From: Primulina eburnea
Lineage: Eukaryota; Streptophyta; Magnoliopsida; Lamiales; Gesneriaceae
Direction: 5' to 3'
Assembly: GCF_022965805.1 (NCBI RefSeq)
Contig: NC_133108.1
Coordinates: 38,324,051 to 38,388,050 of the forward strand
DNA: 64,000 nt
Shown: positions 46,601 through 56,669 of the stretch, piece after piece
Numbering within the stretch: position 1 is the stretch's first letter
Layout: each line of letters begins with the position of its first letter
The notes under the pieces: model-generated
The model's input: the letters and a program-made list of their open reading frames with translations, nothing else
The model's database searches: none
What the model was told of the DNA's origin: nothing
Translations under genes and position numbers: made by a program

Positions 46601-48929
46601 CAACCCCGAGAAGGTAAAGGCCATCCAATCCATGTCACCTCCTGGGAATCTCCAAGAGGTCCAGAAGCTTGCCGGAAGAATCGCGGCTTTATCACAGTTC
46701 ATTTCGAGGGCGGCACACCGAAGTCTGCCTTTCTTCCGAGTTCTCAGAAAGGCCAAAAAATTTGAATGGGATGCAGAGTGCACGAAGGCATTCGAAGACC
46801 TGAAGACATATCTGGCTGAGCTCCCGATACTAGCAAAGCCATCAGCAGGGGAGCAGTTGTATGTTTATCTATCAGCCACCGAAGCAGCTGTGAGCTCAGT
46901 CCTGGTCAGACAAAAGGGCACCGAGCAGAATCCCGTATATTATATATCCCATGCACTCAAAGGAGCTGAGCTCAGATATACGACAGTGGAAAAACTTGCT
47001 TTGGCCTTGATCACCACGGTTCGGAGACTGAGACCTTACTTTTTGTCTCATCCTATTATGGTCCTCACTAACAGCCCTCTCGGAAAGATAATGACTCATG
47101 CTGATATCTCAGGAAGGTTGGTAAAGTGGACCACGGAATTGGGAGAATATGACATTCAATATGGACCTCGAACCGCAATCAAAGCGCAGGCCTTGGCCGA
47201 TTTCTTGGCCGAGACTTTGCATGTGGAGATGGAAGACCTTTGGAAGGTCTATGTGGATGGTTCATCCACCAATGAAGGCAGCGGAGTTGGTGTGTTATTA
47301 ATCTCTCCAAAAGGGGACGAACTAAAGTTAGCCGTGAGACTAGACTTTAGGGCATCCAACAATGAGGCGGAATACGAAGCGGTCTTAGCGGGTCTAAGAG
47401 CAGCACGGCAGGTCGGAGCTGCTCGGGTCCACATCTTCTCTGATTCTCAGCTGGTGGCCCACCAGATGAATGGATCCTACGACATCAAAAATGAGAGATT
47501 GATAGAATACGTAAAAGCAGTGGAAGCAGCTAAAGAACTCTTTACAGAATTGGTTTTTAAGCAGATCCCCCGAGAGGAGAATGAGGGAGCCGACGCCCTT
47601 GCTAAAATGGCCAGCTCGCTCCACAGCTGGAAATCAAGAGAGGTGGTGGTCCAAGTAGAGCTAAGCCCTTCTGTGCACTACCCAACTCCTGAACACGAAG
47701 ACAATGACTGGCGCGCCGAGTTGTTGGATTACATGAAAGATGGGGTGCTCCCCGAAGATCCGAAGAAGGCTTACAGGATGAAACGAAGAAGCCTTCGATT
47801 TGTAATGGTTAACGGAACTCTTTACAAGAGGTCAGCCTCTCGGCCTCTCCTCAAATGTTTGGGTCCCAAGCAATCTGACTATGTACTGAGGGAGATACAT
47901 GGAGGCTGTTGTGGAAATCACTTGGGGCCTTACTTTCTTGCACGGAAGGCACTCTTGGCCGGATATTTCTGGCCCACTATGTTAAAAGACGCTCTAGCCA
48001 TCGTCATCTCATGCGACAGCTGCCAACGTCATGGTAGGCTCCAACATCAACCAGCTGCATTAATGAAGAGTATTGTGGCGGCTTGCCCGTTTGACCAATG
48101 GGGGATCGACATTGTGGGACCTTTTCCCCCGGCCCCAGCTCAGAAAAAATTTTTGCTCGTAGCCATAGATTATTTCTCAAAATGGGTAGAGGCTGAGGCT
48201 TTGGCTAAGATAACTGAAAATGAGGTACTCAAATTTCTCTGGAAGAACATCGTCTGCAGGTTTGGGGTCCCGAGGAAGTTGATATCCGACAACGGAAGGC
48301 AATTTCAAGGAAGCCGGATCCAAGCCTGGTGTAAAGAGATGAAGATCCAGCAGCACTTCACCTCCGTGGCCTACCCTCAATGCAATGGCCAAGTGGAGGT
48401 CACCAACAGATCCTTAGTGCAGAGCCTGAAGACCAGACTCGGGAGCGCGAAAGGTAATTGGGTGGAGGAACTCCCCAGCGTGCTTTGGTCATACAGGACC
48501 ACCCCAAAAATAGGCACGGGGGAGACGCCTTTCAGCCTAGTCTATGGAAATGAAGCCGTGCTTCCGGCGGAGATCGGTGAAGAGTCGCCTCGCGTCACAT
48601 TCTATGATGAGCAAAACAATGAGAGACGAGCAGCAGACTTGGATTTCGTGGAAGAAAAAAGAGAAGCCGCGGCCATAAGAATGGAAGCTTACAAGAGACG
48701 CATAGCCCAGTCCTACAACAAAAAGGTCATTCAGAGGAGCTTCCAGGTGGGGGACTTAGTCTTTAAGAAGGTTCAGGAAGAGAAGGTCGGAAAGCTCGAT
48801 CCAAAATGGGAAGGGCCTTTTAAAGTGGTGGAAAAGCTCAGCTCGGGTGCCTACTACTTAGAAGACGGGACAGGGAAGAAATTGAAGAGGCCGTGGAATG
48901 CTTATCACCTTCGCAAATATTATGCTTAG
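43671..48929 (+). CDS. gag-pol: Gag-Pol polyprotein of Tat-type Gypsy element
   Basis: One uninterrupted frame of 1752 aa. N-terminal Gly/Arg repeats (GNRGRGGGNQGHADG) and a poly-Pro tract precede the Gag core (about 175-290: RVFLTTLV, AQRWFDLL, FTQGLRGG). A zinc knuckle of CX2HX4HX4C form is at about 383-396. The protease site VDTGSS is near 548. Reverse transcriptase spans about 760-935 with YVDDILVKS near 918. The first RNase H (about 1045-1165) has lost the usual acidic start (YLSATEA). A second RNase H (about 1190-1320: VYVDGSS, NEAEYEAV, SDSQLV, ADALAKMA) keeps Asp/Glu/Asp and marks the Tat lineage. Integrase follows, with an H-C zinc region (CDSC), then GIDIVGPF, ISDNGRQF and GQVEVTNR as the D,D,E core, ending GPFKVV...LRKYY. 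All catalytic motifs other than the first RNase H look intact. Confidence 0.95.
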   Translation: MWGRTGIRTGPARGNRGRGGGNQGHADGNRGRGGGNQGHADGDRAPGGGQGRGVADLSLDQLAQLINRSVNEALRRNRTPSPPPQQPPPPPPPPPPLPDHMEAIWEEVRRLGRRMGGRPPVLDRESPLSLEILNEDLPVNFRQPTVKDYDGSTDPEEHLGRFNNSALLHRYSDAVKCRVFLTTLVGPAQRWFDLLPPHSITSFREFSTLFINQYATSKKYLKTSLGLFNLKQGDTDSLRDFIRRFNSAALEVPAAATETLVNAFTQGLRGGQFFNSLVKKPPQSYDELLSRAEKYVNLEDAQRQRRVDIRPDDKNKGKEKVEPSRKRPAERTEERSRGPGPFPYAPLAMSLERAMAICEERRKLERPKQAEKGPRLPPSDKFCEFHQEYGHVTNDCQKLGEEVQRIMQRDPHMKNLLARPEGRYRDDRRDRGPPGVNQRPQTRENRPNRGGRDDPPQHQGPQVQQIANDPTRGTIHMITGGATDGDSGRARKAHGRRLENMGLDLAPKDDPVIGFGPDDMKGVMAPHNDALLVTLTIANYDVARIFVDTGSSVNVLFKRTLDQMKVEGFEFDHISTPLFGFTGHAVQTVGQIMLPLSLGTGPHRITKMTCFTVVDAPSSYNGILGRPALADFRAVSSTYHQKLKYPVGNEVGVIRGDQKSSRRCYVDEVRQEVKRSRTEVGMIVAQPNMTSRREVQLTSEEEPETVEIGVQRSVRVAADLDPEIKHDLLACLKANVDVFAWSSQELRGISPGIMEHHLNTLPEARPVKQKKRHFGPEKDKVIKEQVDELLKAGHIREVFFPTWLSNVVLVPKSSGKWRMCVDFRDLNKACPKDCYPLPRIDQLVDSTAGHQYLCLMDAYQGYHQIPLAEEDQDKVSFITSEGTFCYVVMPFGLKNAGATYQRLMDKVFSIQIGRNVEVYVDDILVKSKNPADLIADLRETFATLRSYGLKLNPQKCTFGVKSGKFLGYMVTERGIEANPEKVKAIQSMSPPGNLQEVQKLAGRIAALSQFISRAAHRSLPFFRVLRKAKKFEWDAECTKAFEDLKTYLAELPILAKPSAGEQLYVYLSATEAAVSSVLVRQKGTEQNPVYYISHALKGAELRYTTVEKLALALITTVRRLRPYFLSHPIMVLTNSPLGKIMTHADISGRLVKWTTELGEYDIQYGPRTAIKAQALADFLAETLHVEMEDLWKVYVDGSSTNEGSGVGVLLISPKGDELKLAVRLDFRASNNEAEYEAVLAGLRAARQVGAARVHIFSDSQLVAHQMNGSYDIKNERLIEYVKAVEAAKELFTELVFKQIPREENEGADALAKMASSLHSWKSREVVVQVELSPSVHYPTPEHEDNDWRAELLDYMKDGVLPEDPKKAYRMKRRSLRFVMVNGTLYKRSASRPLLKCLGPKQSDYVLREIHGGCCGNHLGPYFLARKALLAGYFWPTMLKDALAIVISCDSCQRHGRLQHQPAALMKSIVAACPFDQWGIDIVGPFPPAPAQKKFLLVAIDYFSKWVEAEALAKITENEVLKFLWKNIVCRFGVPRKLISDNGRQFQGSRIQAWCKEMKIQQHFTSVAYPQCNGQVEVTNRSLVQSLKTRLGSAKGNWVEELPSVLWSYRTTPKIGTGETPFSLVYGNEAVLPAEIGEESPRVTFYDEQNNERRAADLDFVEEKREAAAIRMEAYKRRIAQSYNKKVIQRSFQVGDLVFKKVQEEKVGKLDPKWEGPFKVVEKLSSGAYYLEDGTGKKLKRPWNAYHLRKYYA

Positions 48930-49055
48930 ATATTGCTAGAAGCTTTAGTTTTTTTTTATGTCATTTACTTTCAATGCAAGGACGTCAGGTTTTGATGCTT
49001 TATTCAGATACATTAATAAAATTATGCATTTTTGTTAGAAATTATTATTATTGCA

Positions 49056-50323
49056 GATAAGGGTTTTCACCCTCAGTCAGTTCAGGAGCCCAGAGCTCAC
49101 CTCATCTTGGTCACGCCAAGTATGAGAAGGGTTTTCACCCTCAGTCAGATCAGGAGCCCAGAGCTCACCTCATCTTGGTAACGCCAAGTATGATAAGGGT
49201 TTTCACCCTCAGTCAGTTCAGGAGCCCAGAGCTCACCTCATCTTGGTCACGCCAAGTATGATAAGGGTTTTCACCCTCAGTCATTTCAGGAGCCCAGAGC
49301 TCACCTCATCTTGGTCACGCCAAGTATGAGAAGGGTTTTCACCCTCAGTCAGTTCAGGAGCCCAGAGCTCACCTCATCTTGGTCACGCCAAGTATGAGAA
49401 GGGTTTTCACCCTCAGTCAGATCAGGAGCCCAGAGCTCACCTCATCTTGGTAACGCCAAGTATGATAAGGGTTTTCACCCTCAGTCAGATCAGGAGCCCA
49501 GAGCTCACCTCATCTTGGTCACGCCAAGTATGATACGGGTTTTCACCCTCAGTCAGTTCAGGAGCCCAGAGCTCACCTCATCTTGGTCACGCCAAGTATG
49601 ATACGGGTTTTCACCCTCAGTCAGTTCAGGAGCCCAGAGCTCACCTCATCTTGGTCACGCCAAGTATGATAAGGGTTTTCACCCTCAGTCAGTTCAGGAG
49701 CCCAGAGCTCACCTCATCTTGGTCACGCCAAGTATGAGAAGGGTTTTCACCCTCAGTCAGATCAGGAGCCCAGAGCTCACCTCATCTTGGTCACGCCAAG
49801 TATGAGAAGGGTTTTCACCCTCAGTCAGATCAGGAGCCCAGAGCTCACCTCATCTTGGTAACGCCAAGTATGATAAGGGTTTTCACCCTCAGTCAGTTCA
49901 GGAGCCCAGAGCTCACCTCATCTTGGTCACGCCAAGTATGAGAAGGGTTTTCACCCTCAGTCAGATCAGGAGCCCAGAGCTCACCTCATCTTGGTAACGC
50001 CAAGTATGATAAGGGTTTTCACCCTCAGTCAGATCAGGAGCCCAGAGCTCACCTCATCTTGGTCACGCCAAGTATGATACGGGTTTTCACCCTCAGTCAG
50101 TTCAGGAGCCCAGAGCTCACCTCATCTTGGTCACGCCAAGTATGAGAAGGGTTTTCACCCTCAGTCAGTTCAGGAGCCCAGAGCTCACCTCATCTTGGTC
50201 ACGCCAAGTATGAGAAGGGTTTTCACCCTCAGTCAGATCAGGAGCCCAGAGCTCACCTCATCTTGGTCACGCCAAGTATGAGAAGGGTTTTCACCCTCAG
50301 TCAGTTCAGGAGCCCAGAGCTCA
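49056..50323 (+). repeat. 68-bp minisatellite array, about 19 units
   Basis: The units repeat every 68 bases from GGGTTTTCACCC. Each holds two dyads: GGGT-TTTC-ACCC and CTTGG-TCACG-CCAAG. Variants are single-base (TCACG/TAACG in the loop; GAGAAGG/GATAAGG/GATACGG between units) and occur in blocks, showing recent unit-by-unit amplification. The array is cut at GCTCA by the nested element and resumes at 54532. It follows the gag-pol stop by about 125 bp. Confidence 0.93.
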
Positions 50324-51723
50324 TGTAGTAGCCCGAATTCTAAATTGGGTAATTTAACGGATTAATGGTGATTAAGAAGGTTTAATGTGTAATTTTGACC
50401 GTGGTCATGATCGGAAGGACCGAAGATGGTTCGGAAGCAACGAAGGGTTCGGAAGATCCGAAGTGGGTTCGGTGGATCCGATCATGAGGTGTCAAGAGTT
50501 GATCGACACGTCAGTTTGCATGCAAGTTCGGAAGGTCCGAAGTGTCGGTTCGGAGGATCCGATCATAGTTCGGAGGATCCGAAGTGTAAGTTCGGTGGAT
50601 CCGATCATGAGGTGTCAAAAGCCGATGGACACGTAAGAGTTCGGACGTTCCGAAGAGGGTTCGGACGATCCGAACATGGCCTATAAATAGTGCTCGGATT
50701 TCCTCATTTTGACTCGCCAATTCAGAGAGTTCCAGAGCATTTCAGTCGTTTCTGACAGGTTCTAGTCTTTTTCCGAGGTTCGGGCACTAGCGGGGAGCTG
50801 CTGGTCTTGTAGCGGAGCTGTGCTCTAGTTGGGAGCTAGCGGCATCAGCGGGCTAGCGACGGACGAAGGCTTGGATTAGACCTGTTGTCTGGTTGTTCCA
50901 GTGGATTAGGATTGCTGTGATAGAGGTACGAAAGTACTATCCAAGATATCCTGGTTGAGTATACATTCATATATGTGTTGCATGATTATGTGGTGCATTG
51001 TTATATGTCATATGATGCATGCTATTATGTCACGTTTATTACTGCACGTTGCATTTCACGTTGAGCCGTATCTCCTTCGAGATAGCCTTTGCTGTTGAGC
51101 TGTATCTCTTTCGAGATAAGCTATATCTTGGGGCCGCTCAGCCCTGTCTTGTGGACGCATGGACACCGAGAGTACACAGTGGCCGACGGGTCGGGAGGGC
51201 TTCGGTGGTCCGGGACATTTTAGGTCCACGTCCGTCTTGTAGTGGATGCAGTGACCCAGAGGTGTACCGCGCGGCACTATCCACTTGGCGCCTCTAGACT
51301 GAGCATTGTTGAGATCCTTTCCTTTGTGACTCCTGTTTCTTGACTACCCCGGTATCATGATCATAGCATGTGCATTTCATATAGGTCTGTATACTCATAC
51401 TTTTGTACTGGGCGTTCTTATCGCTCACGTCCTCGGTGTTGTATATTCTTGGACACCCCATTCCCTCGGGGCAGGCCTCAGGTTGGATGGCTCAGGAGGA
51501 GCAGGAGGACGTCAGTGAGTAGCCGATTGAGTTTAGTTTATCGGTATTGTTTTGTTTCGTTTTGGTTGTACCGGATATTTGATTTGAGTTATTCTAGATT
51601 TCGATTGGGTTGTATAACTATTGTCTTTGGCCGTATTTCCGCTGTTATCTCTGATTATTGTTGATTAGGTTAATTGCATGCTTAGTTCTTGCTTAGTAGG
51701 TGATTCTGGAACGGGTCACTACA
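50324..51723 (+). repeat. 5' LTR of the nested element
   Basis: 1400 bp. It is identical to the 3' LTR except for one base that I could find (A at about 51440 against T at about 54248). The TATA box GCCTATAAATAG lies at about 50679-50690. Confidence 0.92.
50448..50674 (+). promoter_or_regulatory. Cluster of eight TTCGG-N-CCGA palindromes just upstream of the LTR TATA box
   Basis: Eight copies of a 14-16-bp dyad (for example TTCGGAAGATCCGAA, TTCGGAGGATCCGAT and TTCGGACGATCCGAA) occur in about 225 bp, ending six bases before CCTATAAATAG. Two weaker copies lie at about 50410-50445. Between dyads the phrase GAGGTGTCAA...GACACGT repeats. The placement in U3 suggests a promoter array for a dimeric factor. 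The same cluster is in the 3' LTR (about 53256-53482). Confidence 0.7.
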
Positions 51724-51845
51724 TTTATGGTATCAGAGCATGCTTGCGATTTTGGGATAAAGATATGCGTATGATTTTGGGATATAGATTCTGTTTTGGG
51801 ATTCCGTTGACCAATTTACTAGTTTCCTCATTCTATGTTGTAGCG

Positions 51846-52896
51846 ATGGCTGGCCACTTTGGTGACGAGAGTAGTCAGGGGAGTGTAGGTCGTTGGGGTG
51901 ATCAGGACGGTAGTAGGCGTCATCGTGATCGTGAACATCGTCATCGTCGGGATGGTCCTAGGCGTTTTGAGTTGCATCGTTTTCTTCAGATGGGGCCTAA
52001 GCCTTTAGTTGGCGGTGAGACTCCCGATGATGCAGAGGATTGGTTAGAGCGCATGGAGAGTTGTTTCCGCGCATTCCAGTGCACCGAGGAGCAGAAGATA
52101 GGAGACCCTTAGTTTTCTTCTCGAGGGCCGTGCTCGCAAGTGGTGGCGATCGACTTCTGCGCCGATAGTCCAGTCCCAGGGTAGGGTGACTTGGGCCGAT
52201 TTCCGTGCGGCTTTCATGCAGCTGTATTTTCCTCCAGCCCTTCGCCAGGCGAAGACGATTGAGCTCCTGAATCTGAAGCAGGGTAGTATGTCTGTTGATG
52301 AGTATCAGCAGAAGTTCTTCGAGTTGTTGCCCTTTGCTCCTCATATTAGTGGCAGTTCTGAGGCTAAGTATGACCATTTCCTCCAGGGGCTTAATCAGGA
52401 GATCTTTGATCGTGTCACAGTCTGTGATAATCCTACTTCGTATGATGGATTAGTGAACCGGTGTCGCCAGGCAGAGATCAGTCTTCAGCGTGGTAGGTCT
52501 ATTCTTTCTTCCAGACCTTCGAGTGCTTTGAGTCCTCGATCTCAATCGTTCAAGAAGTCTGGTTCTTCTTCTTCTGGATCTGGATCACGGTCTAGCGGTG
52601 ATTTTCGCTTTGATAAGAAGAAGGATTCTTGTGTGCATTGTGGGAAGAACCATCCTTCGGAGCAATGCCGATTAGCCGCAGGAGCTTGTTTTCAGTGCGG
52701 AGAGATGGGTCATATCAAGAAGTATTGTCCTCAGTTGCGAGGTGGAGTAGGATCTGGTTCCGGATCTCAGACGACTGTTCAGCAGAGGAGGCAGGGTCAG
52801 GCAGGGGGTAGTTCGAATCTTCGACCTCGTACCCAAGGTCAGGTTTTTGCGCTGAACCAGGATCAGGCTGCAAGTGAGTCAGGGAGAGAGTCATAG
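51846..52896 (+). pseudogene. gag: Frameshifted gag of the nested element
   Basis: The ATG at 51846 gives MAGHFGDESS..., a His/Arg-rich start, then GGETPDDAEDWLERME up to EEQK. One extra base near 52099-52103 shifts the frame and brings a stop (TAG, about 52111). The other frame continues through ARKWW, WADFRAAFM, YFPPALRQ, LNLKQGSMSVDEY and FLQGLNQEIFDRV to a Ser/Gly-rich tail. A CCHC knuckle CFQCGEMGHIKKYC lies near 52690-52735, preceded by a second Cys/His cluster CVHCGKNHPSEQC, and the frame stops at 52896. Gag would be about 350 residues without the extra base. No pol sequence follows; about 230 bp of spacer leads to the polypurine tract. Confidence 0.85.
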
Positions 52897-53131
52897 CAGG
52901 TACTTTTTGTTGATGCGGTAGTCCTGCTTTTGCTCTTATTGATACCAGAGCATCCAGAGCTCCTCTGAGTTGTACTGTAGTTGTACTATGGATGTGTGTT
53001 TGTGTTTTCCGTTGTAATCGAAATATCGGTTGTATTCAACAATAATTGAGAGGTAATAACGATGTTGTTATTTCGTTTTGTTCATTCTCTACGCCTGATT
53101 TCGAGGACGAAATCCTTTAAGGGGGGGAGAA

Positions 53132-54531
53132 TGTAGTAGCCCGAATTCTAAATTGGGTAATTTAACGGATTAATGGTGATTAAGAAGGTTTAATGTGTAA
53201 TTTTGACCGTGGTCATGATCGGAAGGACCGAAGATGGTTCGGAAGCAACGAAGGGTTCGGAAGATCCGAAGTGGGTTCGGTGGATCCGATCATGAGGTGT
53301 CAAGAGTTGATCGACACGTCAGTTTGCATGCAAGTTCGGAAGGTCCGAAGTGTCGGTTCGGAGGATCCGATCATAGTTCGGAGGATCCGAAGTGTAAGTT
53401 CGGTGGATCCGATCATGAGGTGTCAAAAGCCGATGGACACGTAAGAGTTCGGACGTTCCGAAGAGGGTTCGGACGATCCGAACATGGCCTATAAATAGTG
53501 CTCGGATTTCCTCATTTTGACTCGCCAATTCAGAGAGTTCCAGAGCATTTCAGTCGTTTCTGACAGGTTCTAGTCTTTTTCCGAGGTTCGGGCACTAGCG
53601 GGGAGCTGCTGGTCTTGTAGCGGAGCTGTGCTCTAGTTGGGAGCTAGCGGCATCAGCGGGCTAGCGACGGACGAAGGCTTGGATTAGACCTGTTGTCTGG
53701 TTGTTCCAGTGGATTAGGATTGCTGTGATAGAGGTACGAAAGTACTATCCAAGATATCCTGGTTGAGTATACATTCATATATGTGTTGCATGATTATGTG
53801 GTGCATTGTTATATGTCATATGATGCATGCTATTATGTCACGTTTATTACTGCACGTTGCATTTCACGTTGAGCCGTATCTCCTTCGAGATAGCCTTTGC
53901 TGTTGAGCTGTATCTCTTTCGAGATAAGCTATATCTTGGGGCCGCTCAGCCCTGTCTTGTGGACGCATGGACACCGAGAGTACACAGTGGCCGACGGGTC
54001 GGGAGGGCTTCGGTGGTCCGGGACATTTTAGGTCCACGTCCGTCTTGTAGTGGATGCAGTGACCCAGAGGTGTACCGCGCGGCACTATCCACTTGGCGCC
54101 TCTAGACTGAGCATTGTTGAGATCCTTTCCTTTGTGACTCCTGTTTCTTGACTACCCCGGTATCATGATCATAGCATGTGCATTTCATATAGGTCTGTAT
54201 ACTCATACTTTTGTACTGGGCGTTCTTATCGCTCACGTCCTCGGTGTTGTTTATTCTTGGACACCCCATTCCCTCGGGGCAGGCCTCAGGTTGGATGGCT
54301 CAGGAGGAGCAGGAGGACGTCAGTGAGTAGCCGATTGAGTTTAGTTTATCGGTATTGTTTTGTTTCGTTTTGGTTGTACCGGATATTTGATTTGAGTTAT
54401 TCTAGATTTCGATTGGGTTGTATAACTATTGTCTTTGGCCGTATTTCCGCTGTTATCTCTGATTATTGTTGATTAGGTTAATTGCATGCTTAGTTCTTGC
54501 TTAGTAGGTGATTCTGGAACGGGTCACTACA
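53132..54531 (+). repeat. 3' LTR of the nested element
   Basis: 1400 bp, same ends and TATA box as the 5' copy. It begins one base after the G-rich polypurine tract and ends CACTACA before GCTCA. Confidence 0.92.
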
Positions 54532-54830
54532 GCTCACCTCATCTTGGTCACGCCAAGTATGAGAAGGGTTTTCACCCTCAGTCAGATCAGGAGCCCAGAG
54601 CTCACCTCATCTTGGTCACGCCAAGTATGATAAGGGTTTTCACCCTCAGTCAGATCAGGAGCCCAGAGCTCACCTCATCTTGGTCACGCCAAGTATGAGA
54701 AGGGTTTTCACCCTCAGTCAGATCAGGAGCCCAGAGCTCACCTCATCTTGGTCACGTCAAGTATGAGAAGGGTTTTCACTCTCAGTCAGTTCAGGAGCCT
54801 CATAGCTCACCTCAGCTCGGCATAAATTTT
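54532..54830 (+). repeat. Continuation of the 68-bp minisatellite (about 4 units)
   Basis: After the duplicated GCTCA the host array resumes in phase: CACCTCATCTTGGTCACGCC and so on. One unit has CTTGGTCACGTCAAG, breaking one stem pair, and the last unit is worn. The full array before interruption had about 23 units. Confidence 0.9.
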
Positions 54831-54840
54831 ACGGTCCAAA

Positions 54841-55340
54841 AGTATGGTTAAGTTGCTGGCCGAGCTCCCATGGCCGAGCCGATCTCAGCGATGTTTTACT
54901 TTTACCAAGTTATTATGGTTAAGTTGCTGGCCGAGCTCCCATGGCCGAGCCGATTTCAGCGATGTTTTACTTTTACCAAGTTATTATGGTTAAGTTGCTG
55001 GCCGAGCTCCCATGGCCGAGCCGATCTCAGCGATGTTTTATTTTTACCAAGTTATTATGGTTAAGTTGCTGGCCGAGCTCCCATGGCCGAGCCGATCTCA
55101 GCGATGTTTTATTTTTACCAAGTTATTATGGTTAAGTTGCTGCCGAGCTCCCATGGCCGAGCCGATCTCAGCGATGTTTTATTTTTACCTAGTATGGTTA
55201 AGTTGCTGGCCGAGCTCCCATGGCCGAGCCGAGCTCATCGCTGTTTAATTATTACCGAGTTATTAAGGTTAAGAGGCTGGCCGAGCTCCCAAGACCGAGC
55301 TGAGCTCATCGCTGTTTAATTATTACCAAGTTATTACTGT
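54841..55340 (+). repeat. 71-bp minisatellite array, about 7 units
   Basis: Units begin TTAAGTTGCTGGCCGAGCTC and repeat every 71 bases, with a shortened fifth and sixth unit and worn ends. Each contains GGCCGAGCTCCCATGGCC, an imperfect dyad. The CCGAGCTCC word is the same one found throughout this element's LTRs. All three frames are open across several units because 71 is not a multiple of three; these frames are not genes. Confidence 0.88.
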
Positions 55341-55538
55341 TAAGTGTTCGGCCGAGCTCTAAGGGCCCAGCCGACCTCTCTTATGGTTATCGTGTTTGGC
55401 CGAGCTCCATGAGCCCAGCCGACCTCTCACAGCTCGGTCTCATTAATTCATTATTCTGGCAGTGCTTGGCTGAGCTTCGAGAATAATACAATAAAATGTA
55501 AATAGAGTACAACTCAAACTAAAAGAAGACTCGGGGGA

Positions 55539-56626
55539 TCAGGCATCAGGGGGGAGGTTCTCTACAACCTTTTTGGCATCCAGGAAGTCAGCTGAGGTCC
55601 CCTCTGGAGGATAGCCAGCGTCATTGAATTGGGCCACCGCACCATCAAAACCCACATAGATGAAGTTGAGGGCCTTTTCAGCGACGATGTCCAAAAACTC
55701 CTCCGACTTCAAAAAAGACTCTTTGAAGACCTCAGTCCCGTTCGCGAGGTCAGCCCGGGCTGAAACAATCTCCTGCTGAGCTACGTTAAGCTCCTCCTTA
55801 ACGGACTTTGTTTCTTCCTGAGCAGCATCCAGACGAACCTCCGCCAAGCGCAGCTCGTTCTTCAGCTTCCTGGTCTCGGCAACAAAGCCCTCCCGCATGT
55901 CGGCCTCCCTCCTCGCCGAGTTGGCCCGTTCCTTGTCCAAGGCCTCCGTGAGGGCAGCAAGTTTGCTTTCCAAATCGGCCGAGGTAGTTTGGAAGGACCT
56001 CGCCTCCTTGGAAGATTGCTTCCGGATATTATTGGCCCTGAATGCCACCTCGGCATTCAGCAGAGCGGCCTGCATTAGAAAAGTGTTAGCCAAGTTTAAG
56101 TGGCGTAAAGAAACAAGCTGAGTTCCGTTACCTCAGCACTTGCGCTGGTGGACCTCCTGATGAGCTCGGCCCAGTTCAGCCCATCCAAGAATTCCGCATC
56201 GGCCTTCGAGGCGATGTCCCGGAGAAGGGCCCCAGCAAGAGGGGATGGCCCTGCCCCCACGATGCGCAGGTCCTCCCGATACATATCGTACAGATTGGAA
56301 CGGCAGCGGAGAACTTGTGAGGACGTATCTGACCTCATCTGCCGAAGGGGCAGGACTTCAGTTTGAACAGGACCGAGCTCCCCGCTGCTTCCAGACTGCC
56401 CATGAGAACGGGGGGTCTCGGGAGCTCGGCGTTTCCGGGAGGAGCTCGGGGGAACCACTCGAGTCTCAGCAATGGAAGCAACAGTAACCTCCTCCGCGTT
56501 GACCTCAGCAACCACGGCTTTGCCTTTGTCTGCACCGGCCGAGCTGGCCTTCTGTTGCCTCCGGGCTTCAGCCTTTTTGATAAGGGCATTCATGACTCTG
56601 GCAGCTGAGACAAAAGCAGTGGCTCA

Positions 56627-56669
<43 letters not shown>

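Larger units (their letters stand above)
50324..54531 (+). mobile_element. Nested gag-only Gypsy LTR element, 4.2 kb, very young
   Basis: Two 1400-bp LTRs (TGTAGTAG...CACTACA) are flanked by the duplication GCTCA (50319-50323 and 54532-54536), which belongs to the minisatellite. The Met-tRNA primer site TGGTATCAGAGC is at 51728 and the polypurine tract AAGGGGGGGAGAA at 53119-53131. Only gag lies between (frameshifted); there is no protease, RT or integrase. Gag resembles chromovirus (Del/Tekay-like) Gag, a lineage different from the host element. Transposition must have used enzymes from elsewhere. Confidence 0.93.

Noticed and set aside
46508..47624. Minus-strand frames inside gag-pol
   Set aside because: They are shadows of the coding strand, without domains, and differ from the true antisense gene further on.
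50385..51664. Short frames in the nested LTR, duplicated at 53193-54472
   Set aside because: They lie wholly inside LTRs, have no domain, and occur twice only because the LTR does.
49056..54830. CRISPR-like regular repeats
   Set aside because: The 68-bp, 71-bp and 59-bp units are contiguous tandem repeats without unique spacers, inside a plant LTR element.
54870..55319. Repeated frames with MAEPISAMFYFYQVIM-like peptides
   Set aside because: They are translations of the 71-bp minisatellite in rotating frames, not a gene.
56631..56667. Poly(A) tail of a retroposed sequence
   Set aside because: No LINE or SINE sequence precedes it and no target duplication is seen; it fits an expanded intron tract of the antisense gene.
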